The notes: generated by a model from the letters alone, not told the origin. DNA of 64,000 bases from Nakamurella panacisegetis (GCF_900104535.1 NZ_LT629710.1:4375501-4439500); one strand, 5' to 3'. Counted from the stretch's first letter, positions 17,771 through 26,701 are shown. Numbers and translations: made by a program.

Positions 17771-18634
17771 ATGCCGTCCCACCGGTCGCCGCCCAGTCCG
17801 TACCAGCACATCTGGGACGACGCCGCCCGGCGGGCGGCGGCGGGCGAGGACCTGTCCGTGATCACTGCGCAGGCTCTGTCCACCGCGAACGCCCAGATCG
17901 AGGTGGAGAGCCTGGCCGCGGTGCCGGCCCACGGCCGGGCGTTCTTCACCACGCTGGGAAAGGCCCTGGCCTGGGCGGCGCTGCTGGATGTCTGCGTGCT
18001 CGGGATCGGCTCGTTCGGCGCCGGTCCGTTGTCGGCCGTGCGGCTGGTCATCTGTGTGGTCGCGCTGGTCTGGGCCACGGCGTTCGGCATCCTGGCCGCC
18101 AACCAGCGCGTGCAGCGGGCCCGGATCCGGGCCGGTGACGTCGCCCGTACCGTCGTCACCCGGATCGCGGAGCAGGCGGCCGGCCTGATGTGGTCGTCCC
18201 AAATTCCGGGATCCTGGACGCCGCTCGGTCCGCCGGTCGACGTCCAGCGGGAGGGCCGAGGCGACTCCCTACCGGTGCGGTGGCTGCGCCGCCTGGGCGG
18301 ATCGCCCGACCTGGCGGTGCTCGCACCGGTCGAGACGCGCACGCCGGCCGATGTCCGGCGGGCGGTCGAACGGGCCGGGGGCCGACCGGTGGTGTTCTTC
18401 GAGCAGGACGCTTTCGCGCTGACCTCCGATGCCCGATCGGTGGCCGAGGAGTACGGCCTGGCCGTGTTCAGGGTCCAGGACACGGATCTTCTCCCGCTCA
18501 CCCGCACGGCGTCCGCGGTCTGGCGGGCCTACCGTGACCCCGCCTCGTCCGAACCCCCGGCGGCCCAGTTCGCGCGACGCTTCGCGGCGGCCACGACGGC
18601 GCGGGTCAGCCCGACGTGGCGTACTTCTGCATGA
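17771..18634 (+). CDS. Membrane protein with a possible Mrr/restriction-endonuclease-like C-terminal domain
   Basis: The 287-residue protein has a charged N-terminal stretch, two hydrophobic helices (about residues 64-80 and 87-107), then a cytosolic C-terminal part. That part contains RRAVERAGGRPVVFFEQD followed by an A-x-x-x-A-x-x-x-G-L strand and DTDLL, a layout like the end of Mrr-type nuclease folds. The catalytic D...E-x-K triad is not clear, so nuclease activity is doubtful. ATG 17771 is preferred because GGGAGG lies upstream; an earlier ATG at 17744 overlapping the previous stop has no ribosome site. The last 29 bases overlap the convergent DUF6918 gene. Function unknown. Confidence 0.6.
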   Translation: MPSHRSPPSPYQHIWDDAARRAAAGEDLSVITAQALSTANAQIEVESLAAVPAHGRAFFTTLGKALAWAALLDVCVLGIGSFGAGPLSAVRLVICVVALVWATAFGILAANQRVQRARIRAGDVARTVVTRIAEQAAGLMWSSQIPGSWTPLGPPVDVQREGRGDSLPVRWLRRLGGSPDLAVLAPVETRTPADVRRAVERAGGRPVVFFEQDAFALTSDARSVAEEYGLAVFRVQDTDLLPLTRTASAVWRAYRDPASSEPPAAQFARRFAAATTARVSPTWRTSA

Positions 18635-19049
18635 CGATGCCGAGTCGGGGCAGCGCGGCGGTGACGTTGTCGATCGCCCGTGGCCGCAACGCTCCGTAGG
18701 CCTTTCGCAGCGGCGCCCGCGACGTGCTCTCGGCCTTCCGGTCGGTCACGCCGACCAGGGCGTTCGCGGCTTCCCGGCCGCGGCCGGCCAGGTAGGTGCC
18801 GAAGTCGCCGTCACCGGCGAAGTCGACCCAGAACGGCTCCAGGACCCGGGCGAAGTCCGGCAGCATCCGGTCGATCGCCTTGCCGATGATGTGGGGGCTG
18901 ACCTTGCGCACGGTGGCCATCGCCGTCTTGACGGTGACGCCGGAGACGCCCTTCTTGTCGTGCACCTCGTCATTGACGACGTCGACCAGGTCGCTGACGA
19001 CCGCCGGTCGGGCGGATTGATCCAGCAGGGCTTCGGTGAGGGTTTTCAC
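18606..19049 (-). CDS. DUF6918 family protein
   Basis: A 147-residue protein beginning MKTLTEALLDQSARPAVVSD and ending in a run of helical segments (VKTAMATVRKVSPHIIGKAIDRMLPDF is one, given here only as an example of its amphipathic helices). There are no membrane segments or cysteines. It matches my recollection of DUF6918, a small soluble actinobacterial family of unknown role. The 3' end overlaps the upstream convergent membrane-protein gene by 29 bases, an arrangement that could give antisense transcripts. Confidence 0.7.
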   Translation of the reverse strand: MKTLTEALLDQSARPAVVSDLVDVVNDEVHDKKGVSGVTVKTAMATVRKVSPHIIGKAIDRMLPDFARVLEPFWVDFAGDGDFGTYLAGRGREAANALVGVTDRKAESTSRAPLRKAYGALRPRAIDNVTAALPRLGIVMQKYATSG

Positions 19050-19129
19050 CTACTCACCGTAACCGGTACCCGGATCGGGTCCGGTGCGGTCACCGGCCAC
19101 GTAGCCCGGCGCTGAGCGTGCAGCGGGTC

Positions 19130-19756
19130 TCAGGTCCGATCCGGCGGGCGGTGACGCATTGTGGCGGCGACTATGCCCGGTACACCCGCCGCAGTGCTGC
19201 GCGCCCGGTCATCGTCGCGGGCCGAGTCCGGGCCGTCCTCCACGTCATCCACCTGCGCCACCCCGCCCTGCACGGTGACCTGCCAGCGATCGGAATCATC
19301 CAGGGCGGCCAGCGCCTTGGTGACGTCGCGCTCGAGCTCCAGATCGGAATGAGAGACCGCCGAGCGCAACAGGTCTCGGCGGGTGATGACACCGACCACC
19401 GCGTTTCCGTCGACGATCGGGAAGCAGCGGACCCGCTCGTCGAGCATGGTGCGGGCGATGTCGGCGACATCCGCACCGGGGGTGAACGACTCCACCGAGG
19501 TGGTCATCACATCGGCCACGGTTGACGCGCGGCCCCCTCCGGTGGCGGGCGAGGCGAACCCGTGGATCCTCGGGTCGGGTGCGACCCGGTCACGGATCAG
19601 GTCGGCCTCGGTCACCAGGCCGATCAACCGGCCGTCCTCGTCCACCACCGGAAGAGCGGTGAACCCGCGCTGAGCCAACAGGTCCGACGCCTGGGTGACC
19701 GGCATGTCCGGTGGCACGGAGACGACCGGGGACGACATGATTTCGCGTGCGCGCAT
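19130..19756 (-). CDS. CBS-pair protein with C-terminal BON-like domain
   Basis: A 208-residue protein. MRAREIMSSPVVSVPPDMPV opens the first CBS motif (residues 1-60) and TVADVMTTSVESFTPGADV the second (75-135). CBS pairs bind adenosyl ligands such as AMP or ATP. The C-terminal 70 residues contain a BON-like helix-strand unit (DVTKALAALDDSDRWQVTV). The start has GGGAGCAG eight bases before ATG. Similar CBS-BON proteins are stress-linked in Actinobacteria. The next gene upstream is a PPOX-fold protein 62 bases away, so the two may be cotranscribed. Confidence 0.87.
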   Translation of the reverse strand: MRAREIMSSPVVSVPPDMPVTQASDLLAQRGFTALPVVDEDGRLIGLVTEADLIRDRVAPDPRIHGFASPATGGGRASTVADVMTTSVESFTPGADVADIARTMLDERVRCFPIVDGNAVVGVITRRDLLRSAVSHSDLELERDVTKALAALDDSDRWQVTVQGGVAQVDDVEDGPDSARDDDRARSTAAGVPGIVAATMRHRPPDRT

Positions 19757-19818
19757 GGAACTGCTCCCTATCCGACCAAGGCGTGGAGGCGGCCGTGGCC
19801 GCGTTCCACCCCCACCGG

Positions 19819-20253
19819 TCAGTAGTTGTAGTGATGGACGATCTGCCGGCCGGTGATCTCGTGGGCCGTGATGCGCACCCAGGAGGTCCGGGACACCGAA
19901 TCGGCCCAGGGCCAGACCCTCAGCTCGGACAGCCGTGCGATCTCCGCGGGACTCGCGACGGGCGCGGCGATCCCACGCACCAGTACGCTCCATCCGGTCC
20001 GGCGCTCGGCGTCGAATCCGTCGACCTCGAAGGCAACCGGAAGTTGGAGCTCGGCCGCATCCAGTTTGGAACCCTCGGTCGTCCGGAACACCACCGTGCC
20101 GTGATCCACGCCGTGATTCACCGGCAGGATGATCGGGTAGCCGTCGGCCAGGAACGCGACCCGACCGATCCGGGCCGACGACAGATGCTCCAGGCATGTC
20201 TCGAGAGGCAGAACGCCCATACCGGTGTGATCCTCAGGAACGCTCTGCTTCAT
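19819..20253 (-). CDS. Pyridoxamine 5'-phosphate oxidase-fold flavin/F420-type protein
   Basis: The 144-residue split-barrel protein has LSSARIGRVAFLADGYPIILPVNHG (conserved pattern of the family's N-terminal strand pair), followed by VVFRTTEGSKLD for the phosphate of the cofactor and GWSVLVRGIA in the core. Such proteins bind FMN or F420 and are commonly annotated PPOX family; the substrate is not predictable. ATG 20253 is used with GGTGGCG upstream; ATG 20220 with TGAGGAT is possible. A 14-bp perfect palindrome lies 39 bases upstream of the start. Confidence 0.82.
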   Translation of the reverse strand: MKQSVPEDHTGMGVLPLETCLEHLSSARIGRVAFLADGYPIILPVNHGVDHGTVVFRTTEGSKLDAAELQLPVAFEVDGFDAERRTGWSVLVRGIAAPVASPAEIARLSELRVWPWADSVSRTSWVRITAHEITGRQIVHHYNY

Positions 20254-20279
20254 CGCGCCACCATCGTGCCTGCGGGTTC

Positions 20280-20305
20280 GTTGACCATGGCTCAACGATC
20301 GTTGA
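20280..20305. promoter_or_regulatory. Nested palindromes upstream of the PPOX-fold gene
   Basis: TCAACGATCGTTGA (20292-20305) is a perfect 14-bp palindrome. It shares its left half-site TCAAC with a second inverted repeat, GTTGA (20280-20284) to TCAAC (20292-20296). Two dyads of the same half-site close to a start codon are typical of a dimeric repressor operator. No regulator gene is adjacent. Confidence 0.45.
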
Positions 20306-20396
20306 TCGGCCTACCGGCGGGTAGAGCACAAGGTCCCGGGTTTGCCTGGTCCAGCGACCCCGGGTCGCCTCGCGAGCGCGACCCGGTCGACCACCA

Positions 20397-20930
20397 TCAC
20401 TCGAAGCGGAACCGCGTGCAGTCCCGGGGAAAGTCGAACCAGGCCAGCGCGCGGGTGGGCGCGATGACCCGCAGTCCCCCGCCATCGATCCCGGCCCACG
20501 CGTCGGGCGCCGGGGCGTACCCGGCGTCGGCGTACTTGCCGAAGGCGGAGGACAGACGCCCGCCGAGACCGTCGGCGTCGGCCCGGGTGGCGGTGCTGGT
20601 TCCCTCGACGATGACGACCCGGCTGCCGCTCTCGAGGTTGAGGGTCACGGCCGGATTCACCTCGACGTTACGGGTGTGGCGGGTCGCCGGCGAGCCGTCG
20701 TAGTAGAAGCGGCCGTCCAGCCACACGCCCCAGCGGGGCACGACGTGGGGACGGCCGTCCGGTCGGACGCTGGTGAGCCAGTAGTGCTGCGCGGCGGCGA
20801 GCTCGGACTCGACGCGGTCCCACGGCAACAGCCCGCTGATGCTCTCGGGCAAGCCGTATCCGTCGGGCAGGGCCGGTAGTTCCGCCCTGACGTCGAGCTG
20901 GATTTCGGTCGGGGAACCGGGTTCAGGCAT
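20397..20930 (-). CDS. Pyridoxamine 5'-phosphate oxidase family protein
   Basis: A 177-residue split-barrel protein. LTSVRPDGRPHVVPRWGVWLDGRFYYDG holds the family's first two strands (arginine and histidine near the cofactor), and RHTRNVEVNPAVTLNLESG the phosphate-binding pattern. It likely binds FMN or F420 in the cytoplasm; the reaction is unknown. The ATG is preceded by a -10-like TAAACT seven bases upstream and no ribosome site, which suggests a leaderless mRNA. It lies downstream of a small hypothetical gene on the same strand. Confidence 0.86.
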   Translation of the reverse strand: MPEPGSPTEIQLDVRAELPALPDGYGLPESISGLLPWDRVESELAAAQHYWLTSVRPDGRPHVVPRWGVWLDGRFYYDGSPATRHTRNVEVNPAVTLNLESGSRVVIVEGTSTATRADADGLGGRLSSAFGKYADAGYAPAPDAWAGIDGGGLRVIAPTRALAWFDFPRDCTRFRFE

Positions 20931-20937
20931 GTCGGCA

Positions 20938-20943
20938 AGTTTA
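20938..20943 (-). promoter_or_regulatory. -10 element of a leaderless promoter
   Basis: TAAACT on the minus strand, seven bases before the ATG of the PPOX family gene, with no Shine-Dalgarno sequence between. The spacing places the transcript start at or next to the A of ATG. Confidence 0.5.
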
Positions 20944-20960
20944 GAGGTGACCCCCGACAG

Positions 20961-21242
20961 TCAGCTGTGGTCCCGGAAGGTGTCCGCCCGGCCGACCACC
21001 CCGGTGGGTCCGAACTGATCCAGGTACGCTCCGAGTGCGACGGCCAGAGCCGTGGCCACCACCGGCCGATCCTCGTCGCGGAGACCGGCCAGCAACTCGT
21101 CGAGTTGGTGCCGGATCCCGCCGAGTCCCCATTCGGCGGCCAGATCGGTGAACCGCTGGTTCGCGTGCTCGGCGTTCAGCGCGAGGATCTTCTTGAGACC
21201 TTCGATCTGCTCGTCGGTCATGTCGTTCGGTGAGTCGCCCAT
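20961..21242 (-). CDS. Small hypothetical protein
   Basis: A 93-residue acidic, helical, soluble protein (MGDSPNDMTDEQIEGLKKIL at the start, then a region rich in Leu, Ala and Glu). No domain is recognised and there are no cysteines or membrane segments. The start has a strong GGAGG eight bases before ATG, and coding bias matches neighbours, so it is probably a real gene. It is 106 bases downstream of the DMT transporter gene and 30 bases before the PPOX promoter. Confidence 0.7.
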   Translation of the reverse strand: MGDSPNDMTDEQIEGLKKILALNAEHANQRFTDLAAEWGLGGIRHQLDELLAGLRDEDRPVVATALAVALGAYLDQFGPTGVVGRADTFRDHS

Positions 21243-21348
21243 CGGTGGATCCTCCGTCGTCGTGGTGCCGGGCATCGCGCAGACCGGCCGGGCGCCGTGC
21301 CGGGCCCGAACTCCAGCATGCTCGCCCCGAGCCCCCGGGCGCGGTCGA

Positions 21349-22299
21349 TCACTGCCTGGGCGCGGCGCCGACCACGACCCCCGGGGCCTCGTCGACGGCA
21401 ACTCCAGGACCGGACGCGACGCCCGTAAGGGGCGGGACGGGCGATCCCGTCTCGAAGTGCAGCACCGCCGGCGAGCGGACGAGTTGCGCGATGCCGCCGC
21501 AGATGACGGCTCCGGCGACCCCGATGACGGTCAGGTGCTTCCAGCCGCCGGGCAGGCCTTCGTGCAGCAGCAGACCCCCGGCCAGCACGGCGACCAGGGG
21601 ATTCAGCACCGACGTGGTGGCCAGGCTGCCGGCGAAGTGGCCGGACCGGTAGGCCGTCTGCAGCAGCAGGTAGCCGATCAGACCCAGCACCGATGTCGCC
21701 ACGGATGCGGTGACGAACTGGGCGGCCGTACCGCCGTGCCGGACCAGCAGCATCACGGTCCGGATGAGGACCGCGGTCAGGCCGAAGGAGGTGCCGGCGG
21801 CCAGGGCGAGCAGGATGGCTCTGGGCCGGCCGGGCGCGAAATGGGCGATGCCGGTCATGGCGGCGACGAACACGAACACCCCTCCGGCCAGCGCGAGCAT
21901 CGACCAGGACGTCGGCAGGTGATGCCCGGGCCGCGTGGGCAGCGCCTTGAGGAGCACGAACAAACCGAGTCCGACGGCGGCGCCGGCGGCGATATCGCTC
22001 TTGCGCACGGCTGTCCGCCGAAGGACCGCAGCCAGCGGGATGGCCCACAGCAGACCCGTGACGCCCAGCGGCTGGACCAGGGCCAGCGTGCCCAGGGACA
22101 GTGCCAGGACGTGCAGGGCCATCGAGGCGAGGTCGGCCAACGTACCGGCCAGCCAGAGTGGGCGCTGGCACAGCTTCCACAGGAGACGCGGATCGGCGAC
22201 CCCGCTGGAACTGACCGCGATCGCTTCGCGGTGCTGCAACGCCGCCCCCAGAGCGAAGCAGAAGGCGCTGGCCAGAGCAGCCAGTACCGCTAGCGCCAT
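21349..22299 (-). CDS. DMT superfamily transporter (EamA-like)
   Basis: A 316-residue membrane protein with nine or ten hydrophobic helices. It starts MALAVLAALASAFCFALGAALQ, the usual small-residue first helix of the drug/metabolite transporter fold, and keeps the inverted repeat of about five helices per half. The C-terminal 40 residues are a soluble Pro/Gly-rich tail. ATG 22299 has GGGAGCG seven bases upstream. Members export small metabolites or drugs; the substrate cannot be inferred. It is divergent from a small hypothetical gene across 273 bases in which I see no clear signal. Confidence 0.85.
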   Translation of the reverse strand: MALAVLAALASAFCFALGAALQHREAIAVSSSGVADPRLLWKLCQRPLWLAGTLADLASMALHVLALSLGTLALVQPLGVTGLLWAIPLAAVLRRTAVRKSDIAAGAAVGLGLFVLLKALPTRPGHHLPTSWSMLALAGGVFVFVAAMTGIAHFAPGRPRAILLALAAGTSFGLTAVLIRTVMLLVRHGGTAAQFVTASVATSVLGLIGYLLLQTAYRSGHFAGSLATTSVLNPLVAVLAGGLLLHEGLPGGWKHLTVIGVAGAVICGGIAQLVRSPAVLHFETGSPVPPLTGVASGPGVAVDEAPGVVVGAAPRQ

Positions 22300-22572
22300 C
22301 GGTCGCTCCCGCCCAGACCCGACCGGAACGAGGGGATTCCGGCGCGGGCAGATCATTCGGTCGAGGTCCGGCCGGTGCCGGCCCCGTGCTCGATCATGCC
22401 GAACCACTGCCGCGTTGAGCGGTGGAACACGTGAGAATCCTTCCTCAGTGACGCCGATTCGACCATTGGGGCGTCGTCCGGCGGCCGCCCGATGCCGGAC
22501 CTGATCGGGTGATCGTGCCACCGGTAGCGTGCACGGCATCCGCTCTGCCCCTTGGAGGACCTCATCAGCACC

Positions 22573-22857
22573 GTGGACACCCTCGTGGCCCAGGCCCGCC
22601 GTCTCCTCCTGCCGGGTGGGATCGATCTGACCTCGCCGTTCCCCCGGGAGGTCGACAGGGGCCGGCGGTGGGGAACGGCGGTGGTCCCGGTGCCGGGACG
22701 CCCGGCCGGCCTGGTCGTGGCTGTCGGCGTCCCCGCCTCCGGTCGGTGGTCGGCGAACGAACTGGCCGCCGCCATCACCGACGGGTTGACCGACTTCTCG
22801 GAACTGGAAGCGGACGAGGACATCGAGATCGGCGTATTCCAGTTCGAACTGGACTGA
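22573..22857 (+). CDS. Small hypothetical protein
   Basis: A 94-residue protein from GTG (GGAGG is 13 bases upstream, slightly far). It has a mid-section GTAVVPVPGRPAGLVVAVGVPASGR, alternating hydrophobic residues typical of beta strands, and an acidic C-terminus (ELEADEDIEIGVFQFELD). No known domain was recognised. A TTG at 22552 overlaps the GGAGG and is less likely to be the start. It precedes the secreted glucoamylase-like gene by 113 bases and may be independent. Confidence 0.55.
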   Translation: MDTLVAQARRLLLPGGIDLTSPFPREVDRGRRWGTAVVPVPGRPAGLVVAVGVPASGRWSANELAAAITDGLTDFSELEADEDIEIGVFQFELD

Positions 22858-22970
22858 TGGATCACGGGGCGTGTCCGGCGCGACACCGATCGTGATTGAG
22901 TCCCGCCGGACCGGGGAAACGGGCCCACGGATGCAAAGACGCATCGCCACACCTCGAGGAGGCCCGCCCG

Positions 22971-24533
22971 ATGACCATCGCCCGCCGCTACCGCCGGCTC
23001 CTGTTCCCCCTGGCCCTCGTGATGGCCTTGGTCGGTCTGGCCGGGCCGGCCGACGCCGGCGCCCCACCCGGGCATCCCGTCCCCACTCCGTCGGGCGGAC
23101 TCTCCTCGGCCCAGCGCGCCTCCCTGTTGTCGATAGCCACGGACACCTGGAACTTCTTCCGGGCCGACGTCGATCCCAGGACCCACCTGCCGCTGGACAA
23201 CCTCGGGCCCGGCTCCGTCCGGGGCGAGTACACGTCCGCCGCCAACATCGGCGTCTACCTCTGGGCCGTCGTCTCGGCCCGTGACCTGGGCATCATCAGC
23301 CGCCGCGAGGCGCGCACCCGGCTCGGCCAGACCCTGGCCACGGTCAGCCGCCTCCAGCGGTCCCACGGTTTCCTCTACCAGTGGTACGACACCTCCACCG
23401 GGGCCACCATCAAGAACCCCGGCGATGCGAACTGCTCGACCGAGACGACGCCGGCGCAGGACAACTGCTCCTTCCTCTCGGCCGTCGACAACGGTTGGTA
23501 CGCGTCCGGTCTCGCTGTGGTCAGGCAGGCGGTTCCGGAACTGTCCCGGCCGGTCGACGCGCTCATCGCCCCGATGGACTTCTCGATCTTCTACGACAAC
23601 CGGGCCCAGACGGCGTGCAATACCAACCCGGCCGTCGCCGGGAACCAGCCGACCGGCCAGATGTACGGCGGCTACTACGTGGACCAGGGTCCGGCCGGCT
23701 ATCACAACGGCGCCCTGTACAGCGACCCCCGGATCGCCATGTACATGGGGATGGGTCTGCGCCAGATGCCCGGTGACGTCTGGTGGCGGACCTGGCGGAC
23801 GCTGCCCCCGCAGCAGTGCACGACCGATCCCGACTTCTCCTGGCAGGGCCAGGCGCCCGGTGGGTACTGGACGAACGTCGTCGATCCGCTGTCGCACAAG
23901 ACGTTCCGGGTCTGGGAGGGGCACTACACCTATCCCGGCACCGATCTGAGCTACCTCCCGACCTTCAGCGGAGGGATGTTCGAGGGCCTGATGGCGAACC
24001 TCGTGGTGCCGGAGACCACCTGGGGGGCCAAGGGCCTGGGCCGGGCCGACGTGCGGACCGCACAGGTCCAGCAGAAGTACGCCACCGATGCCCTGCACTA
24101 TCCGATCTGGGGTGAGTCGCCGTCCAGCACGGCCGACGACACCGGCGGGTACGGAATCTTCGGGGCGGTCGGTCTGACCCTGCCCGCCGGTGAGCAGCTG
24201 TCGCAGTGCACCAGCTGCGCCACCGAGACCACAGTGACCCCGCACGCCTCGTTCCTGGCGCTGACCGTCACCCCACAGGCGGCGATGAACAACATCGACA
24301 CCATGCGCCGGCTGTTCCCCGGCAGCTACTCGCGCGATGGCGGGTTCTACGACGCCATCAACCCCACCACCGGGGCCATCGGACACCGGCGCCTCGTCCT
24401 GGACCAGTCGATGATCATGGCGTCCATCGACAAGGTGCTCGATCACGGTGGGCTGCAGCGCTACTTCGCGGCGGATCCGACGTCCTGGGCGGCCCGGGCC
24501 GTACTGGGGGCCGAGACGGTGTCGTTCAGCTGA
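22971..24533 (+). CDS. Secreted glucoamylase/DUF3131-like glycoside hydrolase
   Basis: A 520-residue protein with a signal peptide (basic MTIARRYRRL, hydrophobic LFPLALVMALVGLAG, cleavage likely after PADAGA). The mature part has an alpha/alpha-barrel-like sequence: TWNFFRADVDPRTHLPLDN, FLYQWYDTSTG, then YSRDGGFYDAINPTTGAIG and LVLDQSMIMASIDKVL near the C-terminus. These features match DUF3131/GH144-type proteins that act on beta-1,2-glucans or other glycans. Five conserved acidic residues are present but I could not align the catalytic pair. The ATG has GAGGAGG ten bases upstream. Likely acts outside the cell on envelope or environmental polysaccharide. Confidence 0.75.
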   Translation: MTIARRYRRLLFPLALVMALVGLAGPADAGAPPGHPVPTPSGGLSSAQRASLLSIATDTWNFFRADVDPRTHLPLDNLGPGSVRGEYTSAANIGVYLWAVVSARDLGIISRREARTRLGQTLATVSRLQRSHGFLYQWYDTSTGATIKNPGDANCSTETTPAQDNCSFLSAVDNGWYASGLAVVRQAVPELSRPVDALIAPMDFSIFYDNRAQTACNTNPAVAGNQPTGQMYGGYYVDQGPAGYHNGALYSDPRIAMYMGMGLRQMPGDVWWRTWRTLPPQQCTTDPDFSWQGQAPGGYWTNVVDPLSHKTFRVWEGHYTYPGTDLSYLPTFSGGMFEGLMANLVVPETTWGAKGLGRADVRTAQVQQKYATDALHYPIWGESPSSTADDTGGYGIFGAVGLTLPAGEQLSQCTSCATETTVTPHASFLALTVTPQAAMNNIDTMRRLFPGSYSRDGGFYDAINPTTGAIGHRRLVLDQSMIMASIDKVLDHGGLQRYFAADPTSWAARAVLGAETVSFS

Positions 24534-24561
24534 GGGTGCGGCCGCCCGGTATGAGCTGACC

Positions 24562-24567
24562 TACCAT
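24562..24567 (+). promoter_or_regulatory. -10 element of a leaderless promoter
   Basis: TACCAT lies seven bases before the GTG start of the acyltransferase gene, with no ribosome-binding site between. The position fits transcription starting at the start codon. Confidence 0.45.
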
Positions 24568-24574
24568 CGTCCAG

Positions 24575-26701
24575 GTGTCCTTGGTGAGCTCGCCCCCACG
24601 GCCCGGCGAGCCTCGCCCGGCCGGGGCCGGCGGGCTCACCGTGCTCGGGGACCGCAGGTTTCGGCCGGACATCCAAGGGCTGCGGACGGTGGCGGTGCTG
24701 CTGGTCGTCCTGTACCACTGCGCCGTGCCGGTCGTCCGCGGCGGCTACGTCGGGGTCGATGTCTTCTTCGTGATCTCCGGATTCCTGATCACCCGTCAGT
24801 TGATCACCGAGCACCACCGCGCCGGCCGGGTGTCGCTCAGTTCGTTCTACGCCCGGCGGATCAAGCGGCTACTGCCGATGGCCCTGACGGTGGTGCTGTG
24901 CACCGAGGTCGCGGCCCGGTTCTTCGGCCCGGCGCTACAGTCGGCGACGGTGGCCCGGGACGGCATCTTCGCGACCTTCTACCTGATGAACTTCCGGCTG
25001 GCCACGCAGGGCATCGACTACCAGAACGCCGGCGGCCCGGTGTCACCGCTTCAGCACTTCTGGTCGCTGGCCGTCGAGGAGCAGTTCTACATCGGCTGGC
25101 CGCTGATCATCGTGCTGCTGGGCCTCGCCTTTCGCGGGCGGACCAGAACCGCCGCCCTGACGGTGGCCGGCCTGGTGGGCGTCGGCTCCCTGCTGATCTC
25201 GATCGTCGACACCCGGCAGAACCCGGCCCTGGCGTACTTCGCGATCCAGACCAGGGCCTGGGAACTCGCCGTCGGGGCCGCGATCGCCCTGGCCACCCCG
25301 ATGCTGCTCCGCCTGCCGCAGCGTTTCGGGAACGCGGCAAGCTGGGTCGGACTGCTCCTGATCGGGGCCTCGGCGGTCTTCTTCACCGACGCGACCCAGT
25401 TCCCCGGAGCCGCCGCCGCCGTTCCGGTCGGCGGCGCCGCCCTGATCGTCGCGGCCGGTCTGAAGACGACCGCGGGGTCGGCCCAGTGGTTCCTCGGCCG
25501 GCCGGCCATGCAGTTCGGCGGCCGGATGTCCTACGGCTGGTACCTGTGGCACTGGCCGCTCATCGTGCTCGCCCCGTCGATCCTGGCCACCACCCACGGG
25601 TGGTGGGGAAACGTCGTCGTCGCGGCGGCCGCGCTCGGGCTGAGTGTCATCAGCTACCACGTGATCGAAGCCCCCGTCGCGCGCCGACCGGTCCGGCGAG
25701 GCCGGTGGTTCGCCATCGGTGCCGGGCTGTCGATCGTCGTCACCGCCGCCGCCGTGCTCATCACGGTGCTGCCGACGGCCGGTCTGTACAACAGCGGGCC
25801 GGCGGCGGCCCTGCAGCTGGGCGGGGCCGACGCGGCCGCCTTGACCGCGGAGTTGCAGCGGGCCTACGACCGTCCCGAGGTGCCGTCCAACCTTGCCCCG
25901 ACCCTGACCGATGCGGTCCATGACGTGCCGGTCACCAGCTCGGACGGCTGCCACGCGGAATTCCTGGCCGTCACCGTGCCGCTGTGTGTGTTCGGTGATC
26001 CGGCCGGCACCCGAACCATCGTGCTCTTCGGCGACTCCCACGCCCAGCAGTGGTTCGGCGGGCTGGACGCGCTGGCCCGGAGCAGGGGTTGGCGGCTGGT
26101 GTCCTGGACCAAGGCCGCCTGCCCGCTGGCCGACGCGTTGTTCTACAACGCCCAGCTGGAGCGGCCCTACAGCGAGTGCACCGCCTGGCGATCGGCCACC
26201 ATCGCGAAGATCGCCGCCCTCGACCCGGATCTGGTGGTCGCCAGCGGGGCCGACGCCCTGCCCGGTCCGGCGTACTCGAACCGGACGTGGGCCGCCCAGA
26301 CCACCACCAGCCTCTCGGCCCTGAAGCGGGCGGCCCGCCAGGTCGTGTTCCTGGCCGACACTCCCCTGCCCGGCACCAACGTCCCGGTATGCCTGGCCGC
26401 CAACATCCGCACACCGCAGAACTGCCAGTTCACCCGCCGGTCGCAGACATCGGGAGCAACCGAGCAGAACCAGCAACCGGCCCGCCACGCCGCCGTGGTG
26501 TCCGCCGCGGCGGCCGACGGCGTCGCCGTCGTCGATCCGACGGACTGGTTCTGTTCGGCCACCGGCTGTCCCGCCGTGGTCGCCGACACCCTCCTGTACC
26601 GCGACGCCACCCACATCACCCAGGCCTACAGCACTGCCCTCGCTCCGGTGCTGGGGCGCGGTCTGGCCGCCGTCGTGCCCTGGATCGCGCGGGGCCGGTG
26701 A
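24575..26701 (+). CDS. Acyltransferase 3 family protein with C-terminal SGNH domain
   Basis: A 708-residue protein of OafA/YrhL type. The N-terminal ~380 residues form about ten membrane helices with FRPDIQGLRTVAVLLVVLYH (catalytic His) and GVDVFFVISGFLIT, then R-x-x-R-L-L-P motifs. A C-terminal periplasmic SGNH-hydrolase-like domain follows, with FGDSHAQQW (Ser nucleophile) and DATHIT (Asp-His). Members transfer acetyl groups to sugars of the cell envelope, peptidoglycan or exopolysaccharide. The gene follows the secreted hydrolase and is followed by a DUF3846-like gene. Its GTG start has no ribosome site, so it is probably leaderless. Confidence 0.92.
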   Translation: MSLVSSPPRPGEPRPAGAGGLTVLGDRRFRPDIQGLRTVAVLLVVLYHCAVPVVRGGYVGVDVFFVISGFLITRQLITEHHRAGRVSLSSFYARRIKRLLPMALTVVLCTEVAARFFGPALQSATVARDGIFATFYLMNFRLATQGIDYQNAGGPVSPLQHFWSLAVEEQFYIGWPLIIVLLGLAFRGRTRTAALTVAGLVGVGSLLISIVDTRQNPALAYFAIQTRAWELAVGAAIALATPMLLRLPQRFGNAASWVGLLLIGASAVFFTDATQFPGAAAAVPVGGAALIVAAGLKTTAGSAQWFLGRPAMQFGGRMSYGWYLWHWPLIVLAPSILATTHGWWGNVVVAAAALGLSVISYHVIEAPVARRPVRRGRWFAIGAGLSIVVTAAAVLITVLPTAGLYNSGPAAALQLGGADAAALTAELQRAYDRPEVPSNLAPTLTDAVHDVPVTSSDGCHAEFLAVTVPLCVFGDPAGTRTIVLFGDSHAQQWFGGLDALARSRGWRLVSWTKAACPLADALFYNAQLERPYSECTAWRSATIAKIAALDPDLVVASGADALPGPAYSNRTWAAQTTTSLSALKRAARQVVFLADTPLPGTNVPVCLAANIRTPQNCQFTRRSQTSGATEQNQQPARHAAVVSAAAADGVAVVDPTDWFCSATGCPAVVADTLLYRDATHITQAYSTALAPVLGRGLAAVVPWIARGR

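Noticed and set aside
22552-22572. TTG start for the 94-residue protein
   Set aside because: The TTG overlaps the GGAGG site, which more likely serves the GTG at 22573.
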